DNA of 64,000 bases from Streptomyces sp. JH14. Its GTDB lineage: Bacteria; Actinomycetota; Actinomycetes; Streptomycetales; Streptomycetaceae. Under the pieces are notes generated by a model. It had not been told where the DNA came from and did no database searches. It saw nothing but the letters and a program-made list of their open reading frames with translations. The position numbers were made by a program, and so were the translations under genes. Positions within the stretch are counted from its first letter, which is position 1. Every line of letters starts with the position of its first letter. Shown one piece after another: positions 28,214 through 36,831 of this stretch. The DNA lies in the NCBI RefSeq assembly GCF_029428675.1, contig NZ_JAJNEL010000001.1, positions 4,712,001 through 4,776,000 of the forward strand, in the 5' to 3' direction.

Positions 28214-29149
28214 ATGACGACGACAGCCACCGAAGCCACCACCGCGCAAGCCGCCGTGGTCAGCTTCGACCAGGTCAGCAAGGCGTACGGGGACGTACGC
28301 GCCGTCGACGGGATCTCCCTCGACCTGCACCCCGGCGAGACCGTGGCGCTCCTCGGCCCCAACGGTGCCGGCAAGTCCTCCACTCTCGATCTGCTCCTCG
28401 GTCTGCGCACCGCGGACTCCGGCACGGTCCGGCTCTTCGGTACTTCCCCGCAGGAGGCGATCGCCGAGGGCCGGGTCGGCGCGATGCTGCAGAGCGGCGG
28501 CCTGATGGAGGACGTCACCGTCGCGGAGCTCGTCCGGCTCGTCTGCGATCTGCACCCCCGCCCTTACCCGGTCTCCGACGTCCTGGCCCGCGCGGGCATC
28601 GCGTCGATCGCCGACCGGATGGTCAACAAGCTCTCCGGCGGCCAGGAGCAGCGGGTACGGTTCGCCCTCGCCACCGCCGGGGCCAACGACCTGATCGTGC
28701 TCGACGAGCCGACCACCGGCATGGACGTCACCGCCCGCCAGGCGTTCTGGGCCACCATGCGCGAGCAGGCCGAGCAGGGCCGTACCGTCCTGTTCGCCAC
28801 CCACTACCTCGAAGAGGCCGACGCGATCGCCGACCGCGTCCTCGTCCTGCACAAGGGCAGGCTCCTCGCCGACGGCACCGCCGCCGAGATCAAGGCGAGG
28901 GCCGGGGCCCGCCGGATCTCCTTCGAGCTGGAGGGGCCCGTCGACGAAGTGGCCCTGCGCGGCCTGCCGTTCCTGTCCACGCTCGACATCAACGGCAACC
29001 GGATCCGTATCCAGTCGCACAACGCCGACGCGACCGTCCACGCGGTCTACGCGCTCGGCCTCTACCCGCGCGAACTCGAAGTCGCAGGACTCGGCCTGGA
29101 GCAGGCCTTCGTCGCCATCACCGAGGCCGAGGAGGCCAGGACCGCATGA
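28214..29149 (+). CDS. ABC-2 type exporter, ATP-binding protein
   Basis: 311-residue ATPase of the drug/antibiotic exporter class (DrrA-like). Walker A GPNGAGKS, signature LSGGQEQRVRFA, Walker B LIVLDEPTTGMD and switch histidine ATHYLEE are visible; the C-terminal 90 residues are the regulatory extension typical of this class. ATG 28214 lacks a clear ribosome-binding site, so a short-leader or leaderless mRNA is possible. The stop overlaps the permease start (ATGA). First gene of a four-gene coupled operon with the cognate permease and a two-component system. Confidence 0.88.
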   Translation: MTTTATEATTAQAAVVSFDQVSKAYGDVRAVDGISLDLHPGETVALLGPNGAGKSSTLDLLLGLRTADSGTVRLFGTSPQEAIAEGRVGAMLQSGGLMEDVTVAELVRLVCDLHPRPYPVSDVLARAGIASIADRMVNKLSGGQEQRVRFALATAGANDLIVLDEPTTGMDVTARQAFWATMREQAEQGRTVLFATHYLEEADAIADRVLVLHKGRLLADGTAAEIKARAGARRISFELEGPVDEVALRGLPFLSTLDINGNRIRIQSHNADATVHAVYALGLYPRELEVAGLGLEQAFVAITEAEEARTA

Positions 29150-29901
29150 TGAATCTCTTCTCGTGGACACTCATCAGGCTCGAAGTGACCCGCACGCTGC
29201 GGAACAAGAAGTTCATGTTCTTCTCCGTCATCTACCCGTCGGTCATCTACCTGCTGATCTCCGGCACGCAGAACACCACCGACAAGGTCCCGCACACCGA
29301 CCTGACGCTGCAGGCCTTCTTCATGGTCTCGATGGCCTCGTTCGGCGCGCTGACCGCCGTGCTGATGGGCAACAGCGAGCGCATCGCCAAGGAGCGCGAG
29401 AAGGGCTGGGTCCGCCAGCTGCGCCTGACCGCACTGCCCAGCCGCGGCTACGTCCTGGCGAAGATCGCCAGCGCCGCGATGGTCACCCTGCCGTGCATCG
29501 TGGTCGTCTTCCTGGTCGCCGCTGCCGTCAAGCACGTGCGGATGGACGCCTGGCAGTGGTTCGCGCTGGTCGGGGTCATCTGGGCCGGTTCGCTGGTCTT
29601 CGCCGCGCTCGGGGTCGCCATCGGCTACATCGCCAGCGGCGACGCGGTCCGCCCGATCACCATGATCATCTACTTTGCGCTGTCGATCCTCGGCGGCCTG
29701 TGGATGCCCAGCGCGACCTTCCCGCAGTGGCTCCAGAACATCTCCGAGTGGCTGCCCACCCACGCGTACGCTTCACTCGGCCAGGCCGTCGAGATGGGCG
29801 GCTCGCCGCACGCCAAGGACGTCGGCATCCTCTGCGTCTACTTCCTGCTCTTCGCGGGTGGCGCGGCCTGGCTCTACCGGAAGGACACCCTCAAGGCGTG
29901 A
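29146..29901 (+). CDS. ABC-2 type exporter, permease
   Basis: 251-residue membrane protein with six predicted helices: FMFFSVIYPSVIYLLI, LQAFFMVSMASFGALTAV, AMVTLPCIVVVFLVAA, FALVGVIWAGSLVFAALG, ITMIIYFALSILGG and GILCVYFLLFAGGAAW. The conserved AKEREKGWVRQLRLTALPS cytoplasmic segment contacts the ATPase. Two consecutive ATGs (29146, 29149) are possible; the first gives the ATGA overlap with the ATPase gene. The stop overlaps the kinase start (GTGA). The exported substrate is unknown; a lipid, peptide or cell-envelope drug would be typical. Confidence 0.88.
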   Translation: MMNLFSWTLIRLEVTRTLRNKKFMFFSVIYPSVIYLLISGTQNTTDKVPHTDLTLQAFFMVSMASFGALTAVLMGNSERIAKEREKGWVRQLRLTALPSRGYVLAKIASAAMVTLPCIVVVFLVAAAVKHVRMDAWQWFALVGVIWAGSLVFAALGVAIGYIASGDAVRPITMIIYFALSILGGLWMPSATFPQWLQNISEWLPTHAYASLGQAVEMGGSPHAKDVGILCVYFLLFAGGAAWLYRKDTLKA

Positions 29902-31076
29902 ACGACGACGCGACGTTCGTAGGGATCGGGCGCCCGCCGACCGACCGCCGCCAGGTGGCCGTCAAGCTGCTCTGGATCGGCATCTGGCTCGCGTTCATGA
30001 GCGCCCCGGTCAAGGACCTCCTCGACGGCAACCACACGCCGTGGGCCACCGCGCTGGGCGCCCTCGGCCTGGTGGTCTTCGTCGGGACGTACCTGGTCCT
30101 CGTCTTCCGCCACACGTCGAAGGCGCTGGACCGTCGCCGGGTCGGGACGACGATCGCCTTCCTCGGCGCCCTGGCCGTCGCGCTCTCCCTGACGCTGGGC
30201 ACCCCGTGGCTGGTCCTCTTCGTGTACGTCTCCGTCACGGTCGGGGCCACCCTGCCGCTGAGGACCGCCGGCTGGCTGATCCCCGCCGTCACCGCCGTGC
30301 TCGTCGGCATCGGCCTGACCGGCGACCACCCGCGCGAGATCATCACCGCCCTGGTCGTCCCGGCACTCCTCGGCGGCTTCGCGATGACCGGCGTACGGCA
30401 GATGATCCGTACGACGATCGAGCTCCGCGAGGCCCGTGCCACCGTGGCCCAGCTCGCAGCCAACGAGGAGCGGCTGCGGCTGGCCCGCGATCTGCACGAC
30501 CTGCTCGGCCACTCGCTCTCCCTGATCACGCTCAAGAGCGAGCTGGCCGGGCGGATGCTGCCCGACCACCCCGAGCAGGCGGCGCTCCAGGTCGCCGACA
30601 TCGAACAGGTCAGCCGCCAGGCCCTGGTGGACGTACGCAGCGCGGTCACCGGCTACCGGCGGCCGACGCTCCCGGGCGAACTGGCCGGGGCCCGTACGGC
30701 ACTTGCCGCCGCAGGCATCACCGCCGACGTCCCGGCGGATCTCCCCGCAGACGTCCCCGAGCAGCCGGAGGAAGTCCTCGCCTGGGCGCTGCGGGAAGCC
30801 GTCACCAACGTCGTACGCCACAGCGGCGCCCGCCGCTGCACGGTCGCGCTCGCCCCCCGCCAGACGCTCGGCGGCCGCGTCCTCGAGCTCACCGTGGCGG
30901 ACGACGGCCGCGGAACCTCGGGCACGAAGCCCGGCAACGGCCTCACCGGCATCACGGAACGCCTCGCCACGGTCCACGGCACGATGACCACCCGGCCCAC
31001 CGATGCCCGTTCGGGCAAAGGCTTCACCCTGACCCTCAGTGTGCCGCTCGGATCCGGCCTAGGATCCTGGGAATGA
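29898..31076 (+). CDS. Sensor histidine kinase (HisKA_3, DesK-like)
   Basis: 392-residue membrane kinase. The N-terminal 150 residues contain several short hydrophobic helices with almost no extracellular loop, the layout of intramembrane-sensing kinases that watch a transporter or the bilayer. The phosphoacceptor is His200 in RDLHDLLGHSL, preceded by a coiled linker; the ATPase domain shows EAVTNVVRHSGA (N box) and DDGRG with GNGLTGI (G boxes). The GTG start at 29898 overlaps the permease stop by four bases. Its stop overlaps the regulator start. Likely senses flux or substrate of the ABC exporter encoded with it. Confidence 0.9.
   Translation: MNDDATFVGIGRPPTDRRQVAVKLLWIGIWLAFMSAPVKDLLDGNHTPWATALGALGLVVFVGTYLVLVFRHTSKALDRRRVGTTIAFLGALAVALSLTLGTPWLVLFVYVSVTVGATLPLRTAGWLIPAVTAVLVGIGLTGDHPREIITALVVPALLGGFAMTGVRQMIRTTIELREARATVAQLAANEERLRLARDLHDLLGHSLSLITLKSELAGRMLPDHPEQAALQVADIEQVSRQALVDVRSAVTGYRRPTLPGELAGARTALAAAGITADVPADLPADVPEQPEEVLAWALREAVTNVVRHSGARRCTVALAPRQTLGGRVLELTVADDGRGTSGTKPGNGLTGITERLATVHGTMTTRPTDARSGKGFTLTLSVPLGSGLGSWE
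31060..31065 (+). promoter_or_regulatory. Candidate internal -10 box (TAGGAT) before the response regulator
   Basis: TAGGAT lies inside the kinase gene, seven bases before ATG 31073, the spacing of leaderless promoters. It could give the regulator its own expression besides readthrough from the operon. Confidence 0.4.
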
Positions 31077-31684
31077 GCATGATCAGACTTCTCCTCGCCG
31101 AGGACCAGTCCATGGTGCGCGAGGCCCTCGCGGCGCTGCTCGGCCTGGAACCCGACATCGAGGTGGTGGCCCAGGTCGCCCGCGGCGACGAGGTCCTCGC
31201 CGCGGCCCGCGAGCACGCCGTCGATGTCGCCCTCCTGGACATCGAGATGCCGGGCCTGACCGGCATCGAAGCGGCGGGTCTGCTGCGGAGCGAACTGCCG
31301 GCCGTGAAGGTCGTCGTCGTCACGACCTTCGGCCGTCCCGGCTATCTGCGCCGCGCGATGGAGTCGGGCGCGGACGCCTTCCTGGTGAAGGACGCCCCCG
31401 CGTCCCAACTCGCGGACGCCGTACGGAAGGTGCTGGCCGGAGAACGCGTCATCGACCCGACGCTGGCGGCGGCCGCGCTCGCCGACGGGGCGAGCCCCCT
31501 GACCGAACGCGAACGCGACGTCCTGCGCGCGGCGGCCGACGGCTCGACCAACGTGGAGATCGCCACCGCACTCCACCTCTCCCAGGGCACGGTCCGCAAC
31601 TACCTGTCCACGGCGATCCAGAAGCTGGCGGCACGGAACAGGGCGGAAGCGGTGCGGATCGCACGGGAGAAGGGCTGGCTGTAG
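31073..31684 (+). CDS. LuxR/NarL-family response regulator
   Basis: 203-residue regulator. Receiver domain with phosphoacceptor Asp56 in LLDIEMPG, Thr in VVTTF and Lys in FLVKDAP; C-terminal LuxR helix-turn-helix from about residue 140 (LTERERDVLRAAADGSTN, then TVRNYLSTAIQKL). ATG 31073 overlaps the kinase stop. Partner of the upstream kinase; probably binds the TGTCAT repeats at 28126-28154 and autoregulates the exporter operon. It is followed two bases later by a Nudix gene, which may be cotranscribed. Confidence 0.92.
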   Translation: MSMIRLLLAEDQSMVREALAALLGLEPDIEVVAQVARGDEVLAAAREHAVDVALLDIEMPGLTGIEAAGLLRSELPAVKVVVVTTFGRPGYLRRAMESGADAFLVKDAPASQLADAVRKVLAGERVIDPTLAAAALADGASPLTERERDVLRAAADGSTNVEIATALHLSQGTVRNYLSTAIQKLAARNRAEAVRIAREKGWL

Positions 31685-31686
31685 CC

Positions 31687-32139
31687 ATGGCAGAACCCGT
31701 ACACAAGCGCGTCTCGGCGTACGCGCTCGCCACCTCGGACGACGCGTTGCTCCTGACGCGCCTTGCCGATTCCTCACCGGTCTTCGCGCCCGGGCTGTGG
31801 CATCTGCCGGGCGGCGGCATCGACCCCGGGGAGCAGCCGCACGAGGCACTCGCCCGCGAACTGCGCGAGGAGACAGGCCTGGAGCTGCGCGGCGCCCGCC
31901 TGGTGGACGCGCGAAGCTACACGGCCCACCGGCTCGGTGTGAGCTGGCACCTGGTGGCGCTCTTCTACGCCATCGAGTTCACCCCCGGTCCGCTCACCGT
32001 CACCAAGCCCGATGACACCACCGCCGCGGTCACCTGGATGCCGCTGGCCGGGCTGACGGACTCGGTGCTGTCCCCGGCGGCGATCGACGGCCTGGCGATG
32101 ATCCGCGAGCGACAGGGGCACGCGGCGGACGCTCGCTGA
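31687..32139 (+). CDS. Nudix hydrolase
   Basis: 150-residue pyrophosphohydrolase. The Nudix box is intact in the segment beginning GGGIDPGEQP and ending REETGLEL (G-x5-E-x7-RE-x-EE-x-G pattern), around residues 41-63. These enzymes cleave nucleoside diphosphates linked to another moiety; the substrate here cannot be told. ATG 31687 begins two bases after the regulator stop, so it is likely read from the same transcript, though a role in the exporter system is unproven. Confidence 0.88.
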   Translation: MAEPVHKRVSAYALATSDDALLLTRLADSSPVFAPGLWHLPGGGIDPGEQPHEALARELREETGLELRGARLVDARSYTAHRLGVSWHLVALFYAIEFTPGPLTVTKPDDTTAAVTWMPLAGLTDSVLSPAAIDGLAMIRERQGHAADAR

Positions 32140-32344
32140 CACAAGGCAACGTCACCGGCCCTTCGTTCGTCGAGGCCCGCGCGCAGGGCAGTGACGCACC
32201 GCGCGGTCGGCGAACGGAGGGCTGTCGGGGCTGAAGAACCTGGACGCCTTGTGGGCCTGTCGCCCCGAGGGCGACGGACCCACCACGAAAATCCCGGACC
32301 GCTCCCTGTACACGGCCCTGCCGATGCGGAGATGCTCTGTAGCC

Positions 32345-32884
32345 GTGACCGACAAGAAGAACGATCCCGCATGGCCCAGGGACATCAGCGTCGATACGGA
32401 GATCCGGACGCTCCTGTCCTTCCTGAACGGACAGCGTCGTCATGTACTGGGCATCCTCGACGGGCTGGAAGCCGATGCGCTGCGCAAGCCCGTGCTGCCG
32501 TCGGGGTGGAGCTGTCTGGGACTGGTCCAGCATCTGGCACTCGATGTGGAGCGGTTCTGGTTCCGGGCCGTCTTCCTCGGCGACCGGGACGTCATCGACG
32601 CTCTGGGCGACATCGAGGACGCCTGGCAGGTGGCGTCCGGCACGCCGGCCGCCGACGTCCTCGATCGGTACCGCGCGGAGACGGAACTCGCAGACGCCGT
32701 CGTGACTGCCGCGGCAGCGGACGCCTCGTTGGCCTGGTGGCCCCACGATCTCTTCGGCGAACCACACCTGCACACCCTTCGAGACGTCCTGCTCCACGTC
32801 ATCACCGAGACCGCGTGCCACGCCGGCCATCTCGACGCAGCGCGAGAGCTCATCGACGGTCGGAGATGGATGGTCCTGACGTAG
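32345..32884 (+). CDS. DinB-fold DUF664 protein (mycothiol-dependent enzyme family)
   Basis: 179-residue helical protein of the DinB/DUF664 superfamily. The family-typical start (PRDISVDTEIRTLLSFL), the first metal-site histidine in LVQHLALDVERFWF and the later HVITETACHAGHLD motif give three histidines for a divalent metal. Relatives use mycothiol as thiol donor in detoxification or isomerisation. GTG 32345 is chosen because it gives the usual N-terminus (a few polar residues then PAWPRD); the ribosome-binding site is weak and an upstream ATG at about 32324 is possible. The roughly 200 bases before it hold no other gene. Confidence 0.75.
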   Translation: MTDKKNDPAWPRDISVDTEIRTLLSFLNGQRRHVLGILDGLEADALRKPVLPSGWSCLGLVQHLALDVERFWFRAVFLGDRDVIDALGDIEDAWQVASGTPAADVLDRYRAETELADAVVTAAAADASLAWWPHDLFGEPHLHTLRDVLLHVITETACHAGHLDAARELIDGRRWMVLT

Positions 32885-33005
32885 GAGCGGGAACCGCGCC
32901 CGCCGGCGAAGGAGCGCGTTCGCGAGGGGCCCCACTCCGGGTCCCCCACGGCGCCGTCGGACGCTGCCGGGGCATGCGCGTGGACGGGACTGCATCGGCG
33001 ACGGA

Positions 33006-34214
33006 TCACGTCCCCGCCGGCGGCCTGCACGCAGCGTACGTTCCCGCTCCTGCCGCCAGCAGGATCACGCAGCCCGTGAAGATCAGCCCGGCCGGGCGCA
33101 GCCCGAGCCAGGTGGCCATGGCACCGACCCCGACCACCGGCACCGAGATCCCGGCGTAGGCGACGACGAAGAACGCCGAAATGGTGCCGCCACGATGCTG
33201 TGCCGGGGCCGCATGGCCGACCAGGGTGAGCGCCGCGCGAAAGGCCAGTCCCTGGCCGCCACCGCCGCACAGGGCGCCCAGGACGAGCAGGAGCATGGAT
33301 TCGGCGATCAGTGAGGACGCCACCAGCAGCAGGCCCACGATGAGGACGCCGCACCCCACGGGGAGCGCGAGGCGCGCGCCGATCCGCTGCGTCAGGGACT
33401 GGCCGATGGTCGACGCGAGGAACACGGAGAACACCACGGCGCCGGAGACAGCCAGGTTGTGCACCCCCAGCGTCTGCGCGGCAAAGCTCGGCGCGACCGC
33501 CGTGAACAGCCCGAGGAGGGCGAAGCCGGCGAACGCCGCCAGCGAGGCGGGCGTGAACACACCCCGCACCTCGGGAGGCACCGTGATGCCCTGCGGCGTC
33601 AGAGGCGGCCATCTCTTCGGCTCCGCCACGGTTTCCGGCAGGAACCAGGTGATCCCGGTGGCCACGGCCACCAGCCCCAGGTGAACCCAGAACGGCAGCA
33701 TCAGCGGCCAAGGCGTGTACTGCGCGAGGAGGCCGGAGAGCAGTGGCCCACAGCCCAGACCGCCCATGTTCGCCGCCGTGGCGGCGAATCCGGCACGCGT
33801 CTTCTGCCCTGGGCCGGCCAGCTCGATCACGGCCGCTGTCGCCGCGCCGCTCAGAAGGCCGGCCGCGCCGCCGGACAGCACGCGTCCCACGAAGAGCAGA
33901 GGCAGACCGCTCTGCAGGAGGAAGCACCCCGCGCTTGCGGCCGACAGGGCCATGGCGCACAGGAGCACGGGTCTGCGGCCGACCTTGTCGGAGTAGTTTC
34001 CCGCCACCAGAAGCACGGTGATGACTGCGACGGCGTACACGGCGAAGACCACGGTGACCAGCAGCTCGGAGAACCCGATCTTTTCCTGGTAGAGCCCGTA
34101 CAACGGTGTGGGCAGCGTGGTCCCGGCCATCCCGATGGCGAACACCACTGCCGCAGCCGGATAGCCCGGCCGCCGGCAATCGCCTGCGTTCACTGCACCC
34201 TCGCGAACGATCAC
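33006..34214 (-). CDS. MFS transporter, drug-efflux type
   Basis: 402-residue membrane protein with 12 predicted helices. The loop between helices 2 and 3 has the MFS signature (GNYSDKVGRRPVLL), and the fifth helix region has the export-type Gly-rich motif (MGGLGCGPLLSGLLAQ). Substrate unknown; small-molecule efflux is most likely. Two GTG codons in tandem (34217, 34214) follow TAGGGT at 34221-34226; the second gives the six-base spacing of a leaderless mRNA, so it is preferred. Convergent with the DUF664 gene. Confidence 0.85.
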   Translation of the reverse strand: MIVREGAVNAGDCRRPGYPAAAVVFAIGMAGTTLPTPLYGLYQEKIGFSELLVTVVFAVYAVAVITVLLVAGNYSDKVGRRPVLLCAMALSAASAGCFLLQSGLPLLFVGRVLSGGAAGLLSGAATAAVIELAGPGQKTRAGFAATAANMGGLGCGPLLSGLLAQYTPWPLMLPFWVHLGLVAVATGITWFLPETVAEPKRWPPLTPQGITVPPEVRGVFTPASLAAFAGFALLGLFTAVAPSFAAQTLGVHNLAVSGAVVFSVFLASTIGQSLTQRIGARLALPVGCGVLIVGLLLVASSLIAESMLLLVLGALCGGGGQGLAFRAALTLVGHAAPAQHRGGTISAFFVVAYAGISVPVVGVGAMATWLGLRPAGLIFTGCVILLAAGAGTYAACRPPAGT

Positions 34215-34220
34215 CACGTC

Positions 34221-34226
34221 ACCCTA
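34221..34226 (-). promoter_or_regulatory. Candidate -10 box (TAGGGT) for the MFS gene, leaderless arrangement
   Basis: TAGGGT on the minus strand, six bases before GTG 34214, with no ribosome-binding site between. Confidence 0.5.
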
Positions 34227-34438
34227 CGAACGGGCCGGGGGAGGCAGCTGCGTCACCGGCCTGGCCAGGACAGATTTCGGTAGTACATCGGTTGGCGTCC
34301 CGCCTGTGCCCATCCGGGCGCCCGGTTCCTGCCGTCGGCAGGGCCATCAGAAGGCCGGCAGAGGCGGTGGGATACCGGGCGGCCACACCTGTCACCACTT
34401 CTTCGAGGAGTTGGAGCGGACGGAGACCGTTCGATGAG

Positions 34439-35155
34439 TCAGGCGCGCTTCATCGCGTCCAGATGGGCGAACACCACCACGTTGTCCTTGTAGTCCTTCA
34501 CCTTCCTGTCGTAGTCGCCGCCGCACGTGATCACTCGCAGCTCCGCGTCCGGAGTGTTGGCGTACACCCGCCTGTTGGGGAATTTCGCCTTGCTGAACTT
34601 CTCGACACTGTCGACCTTGAACGTGGCGACGCTGCCGTCCACCCGGGTGATGTCGACCGTGGAACCGGGCTTGAGGAACTGGAGCTGGAGAAAGACCGCA
34701 GGTCCGGTTTTCGTGTCGACGTGGCCCGCGATGATCGCCGAGCCGCGCTCACCGGGCGTGGCACCGTTCTTGTACCAGCCGACCAGGTTCTTGTCGTTCG
34801 GCGGCGGGGCGTTGAGCTGACCGCTGGCGGCGAGGGTCAGCGGGGTGAAGGGTGCGTCGACCGCGATCGACGGGATCTGGATGCGCTTCGGCGCGGAACG
34901 CGGCATGGCCAGCCCCGTCGGGCTGGGGGAGGCGGCGGTCGACGGGGCGGGAGGCGCGGGGGGAGCAGGTGCGGGCATTGCGGGCGCGATCACCGACGGG
35001 GCGGCCAGTGGCTTGCTGTCGTCCGACGTACCGAAGGAGTTGAAGATCAGGATCATGCCCAGCCCTGCCGCAGCTGCGGGCCAGAGCAACGCGCGGCCGA
35101 GGGCGAAGGGGGCGGGTTGGGGCGGGTTGGGGTCGGACGACTGCGGGGCGGCCAT
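34439..35155 (-). CDS. Class F sortase
   Basis: 238-residue transpeptidase that joins surface proteins to the cell wall. N-terminal cytoplasmic tail, one membrane helix (about 21-40), a Pro/Ala-rich stalk (50-80), then the sortase beta-barrel. Catalytic residues are visible: His145 in IAGHVDT, Cys211 in VITCGG and Arg217 in DYDR, the closely spaced Cys-Arg arrangement of class F. Start ATG 35155 is preferred over ATG 35176 because GGAAGAAAGG lies upstream. It is downstream of, and on the same strand as, a repeat-rich surface protein with a sorting-like C-terminus, its most likely substrate. Confidence 0.9.
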   Translation of the reverse strand: MAAPQSSDPNPPQPAPFALGRALLWPAAAAGLGMILIFNSFGTSDDSKPLAAPSVIAPAMPAPAPPAPPAPSTAASPSPTGLAMPRSAPKRIQIPSIAVDAPFTPLTLAASGQLNAPPPNDKNLVGWYKNGATPGERGSAIIAGHVDTKTGPAVFLQLQFLKPGSTVDITRVDGSVATFKVDSVEKFSKAKFPNRRVYANTPDAELRVITCGGDYDRKVKDYKDNVVVFAHLDAMKRA

Positions 35156-35302
35156 GGGTGGGAGCCTTTCTTCCATGTGACATCAAGTCAGGTGTGGGGT
35201 CGGCCGTTCAGCCCGTAGGGCGGGGAAACGCAGCCGCCGCGGCCGCCGCCCCGAGGGACAGCGACCGCGACAGATGCACAACCGGCCGGCGGTTCAGGTG
35301 GT

Positions 35303-36193
35303 TCAGGCCACCGCACCGCCCACGGTCTGACGACGGCGCAGCTTGTACGCACCGACGCCGAGTCCACCGACGAGCAGCGCCGAACCGGCGGCCAGACCGC
35401 TGCCGGTCATGGCCGTCCCGCCGCCACCGGTGTGGACGCCCCCGCGCGGCCTGGCTTCGCCGTTGCCGCCGTTGCTGCCGCGGTCGCCGCCGTAGCCCTC
35501 GCCGTCGTCGCCGTAGCCCTCGCCGTCGCCGTAACCACCGTCGTCGCCGTAGCCTTCGTCATCGGCCACGACCTTCGCCATGGCACCGCCACCCGTGTGC
35601 ACGCCGCCGATGGGCTGGCTGCCGTGGCTGCCCTTCTTGTCACCGCAGTGCTTCTCGAGGTAGCCGCTGCCCTTCGTGTCACGGCACTGCTCCTCACTTG
35701 GGCCGCTGCCCTCCTCTTCGCTGCCGTAGCCCTCGCCGTCGTCGCCGTAGCCTTCGTCATCGGCCACGACCTTCGCCATGGCACCGCCACCCGTGCGCAC
35801 GCCGCCGTTGGGCTGGCTGCCGTGGCCGCCCTTGCCGCCGTGCTTCTCGAGGTAGCCGCTCTCCTTCTTGTCGCCGCCGTGCTTCTCGAGGTAGCCGCTG
35901 CCCTTCTTGTCGCCGCCGTGCTTCTCGAGGTAGCCGCTGCTGTCCTCGCCGCCGCCGTAGTCGGAATCGTCTTCGTAGTCGCCGCCGTTGCCGGACTTGC
36001 CGCCGTGGTCTTCGCCGTGGCCGGACTTGCCGCCGTGGTCTTCGCCGTGGCCGGACTTGCCGCCGTGGCCGTCGCCGTAGGAGGAGGAGCCGCTGCTTCC
36101 GTCGGCCACGGCGAGGGCGTAGGCAGCAGGGGAGGTGATGGCGAGGACCGCACTGATAGCGGCCGTAGCGAACAGGGTGCGGGCAGAGCGCAT
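35303..36193 (-). CDS. Repeat-rich surface protein, putative sortase substrate
   Basis: 296 residues. Signal peptide (about 1-27, cleavage after AYA). Low-complexity region of GHGEDHGGKS units (42-67), then GYLEKH units at 87, 99, 113 and 177, and acidic DDEGYGDDGEGYG runs. A (Q/R)P-x-GGV-(R/H)TGGG motif occurs three times (127, 193, 249). The third is followed by a membrane helix (263-283) and RRR, the layout of a cell-wall sorting signal but without LPxTG. Only two cysteines (170, 183). ATG 36193 has GAAAGGA ten bases upstream. The adjacent class F sortase on the same strand supports wall attachment. Molecular function unknown; Gly/Asp/His-rich repeats could bind metal or form a hydrated layer. 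Confidence 0.75.
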   Translation of the reverse strand: MRSARTLFATAAISAVLAITSPAAYALAVADGSSGSSSYGDGHGGKSGHGEDHGGKSGHGEDHGGKSGNGGDYEDDSDYGGGEDSSGYLEKHGGDKKGSGYLEKHGGDKKESGYLEKHGGKGGHGSQPNGGVRTGGGAMAKVVADDEGYGDDGEGYGSEEEGSGPSEEQCRDTKGSGYLEKHCGDKKGSHGSQPIGGVHTGGGAMAKVVADDEGYGDDGGYGDGEGYGDDGEGYGGDRGSNGGNGEARPRGGVHTGGGGTAMTGSGLAAGSALLVGGLGVGAYKLRRRQTVGGAVA

Positions 36194-36720
36194 CTGAACA
36201 CATTCCTTTCGACGCAACTGCGATGAGTGACTGGCTGTCGACTCAAGGTGACGCAGTCTCGACGTGATCCACCGTCGATCGGAATGCCCCGTCGCGCGAC
36301 CGGGGCGCTCCGTAAGGGAGCTAAGTCGTGGTCTTTTCGGGTGGTAATATGCCGATAATCACCCGTTGGACTGCATTCCCTGCAGTAATGAGGTTTGGGG
36401 CGTGCCGCACCACTCGTTCGCTGACGGCGCCTCATGGTGACGGGCCGTTCGGCAAGGCCGGGAAACTCATGGGCGCATGCGCGAACTGGCTTGGTGCGGT
36501 GGCTGGTTGAGTGCAGCGGCCGTGCGCGGCCACGTCACCCGACGGGGCGTGAAGAGCCGGGGCCGGCATCGGTTGCGGGTGCCGGCTGTCGGTGGGCGGC
36601 CGGGCGCCCGGCCGCACCGGTCGTGAATCCGGCCCTTAATCGGTTGCCCGCCCGGGTGGTGTCCTGCTGTACTCCCGGAATCAGCTGATCGGCCATTGGC
36701 CATCGACCCGGGAGACGGTC
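36194..36720 (+). promoter_or_regulatory. Long structured leader upstream of the ribosomal protection gene
   Basis: About 530 bases between divergent genes with no large reading frame. AT-rich GGTAATATGCCGATAATC near 36340-36360 may hold a promoter (GATAAT). Downstream are successive hairpins: GCCGGCA-N11-TGCCGGC, a perfect 20-bp palindrome at 36596-36615 (GCGGCCGGGC and complement), and CTCCCGG (36672-36678) paired with CCGGGAG (36708-36714), enclosing the palindrome ATCAGCTGAT and the repeat GGCCA-T-TGGCC. The last stem would mask the GGGAG ribosome-binding site of the short frame at 36721. The arrangement suggests attenuation control. Confidence 0.5.
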
Positions 36721-36831
36721 ATGCGCGGAACTTCCATGTTCATTCAGACGGAAATTTCCACCGATCTTGAGGACATGAAGCTTCGTGCACCTGCTGAACC
36801 TGGGAATTCTGGCGCATGTCGACGCCGGTAA
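36721..36831 (+). CDS. Possible 36-residue leader peptide overlapping the ribosomal protection gene start
   Basis: ATG 36721 is preceded by GGGAGA at 5-base spacing and opens 36 codons ending at TAA 36829-36831, in a different frame from, and overlapping by 47 bases, the GTPase gene start at 36785. Its ribosome-binding site lies in one arm of a 7-bp stem (36672-36678 with 36708-36714). Ribosome stalling on this frame could change folding around the downstream start, as in inducible antibiotic-resistance genes. Translation is not proven. Confidence 0.3.
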   Translation: MRGTSMFIQTEISTDLEDMKLRAPAEPGNSGACRRR

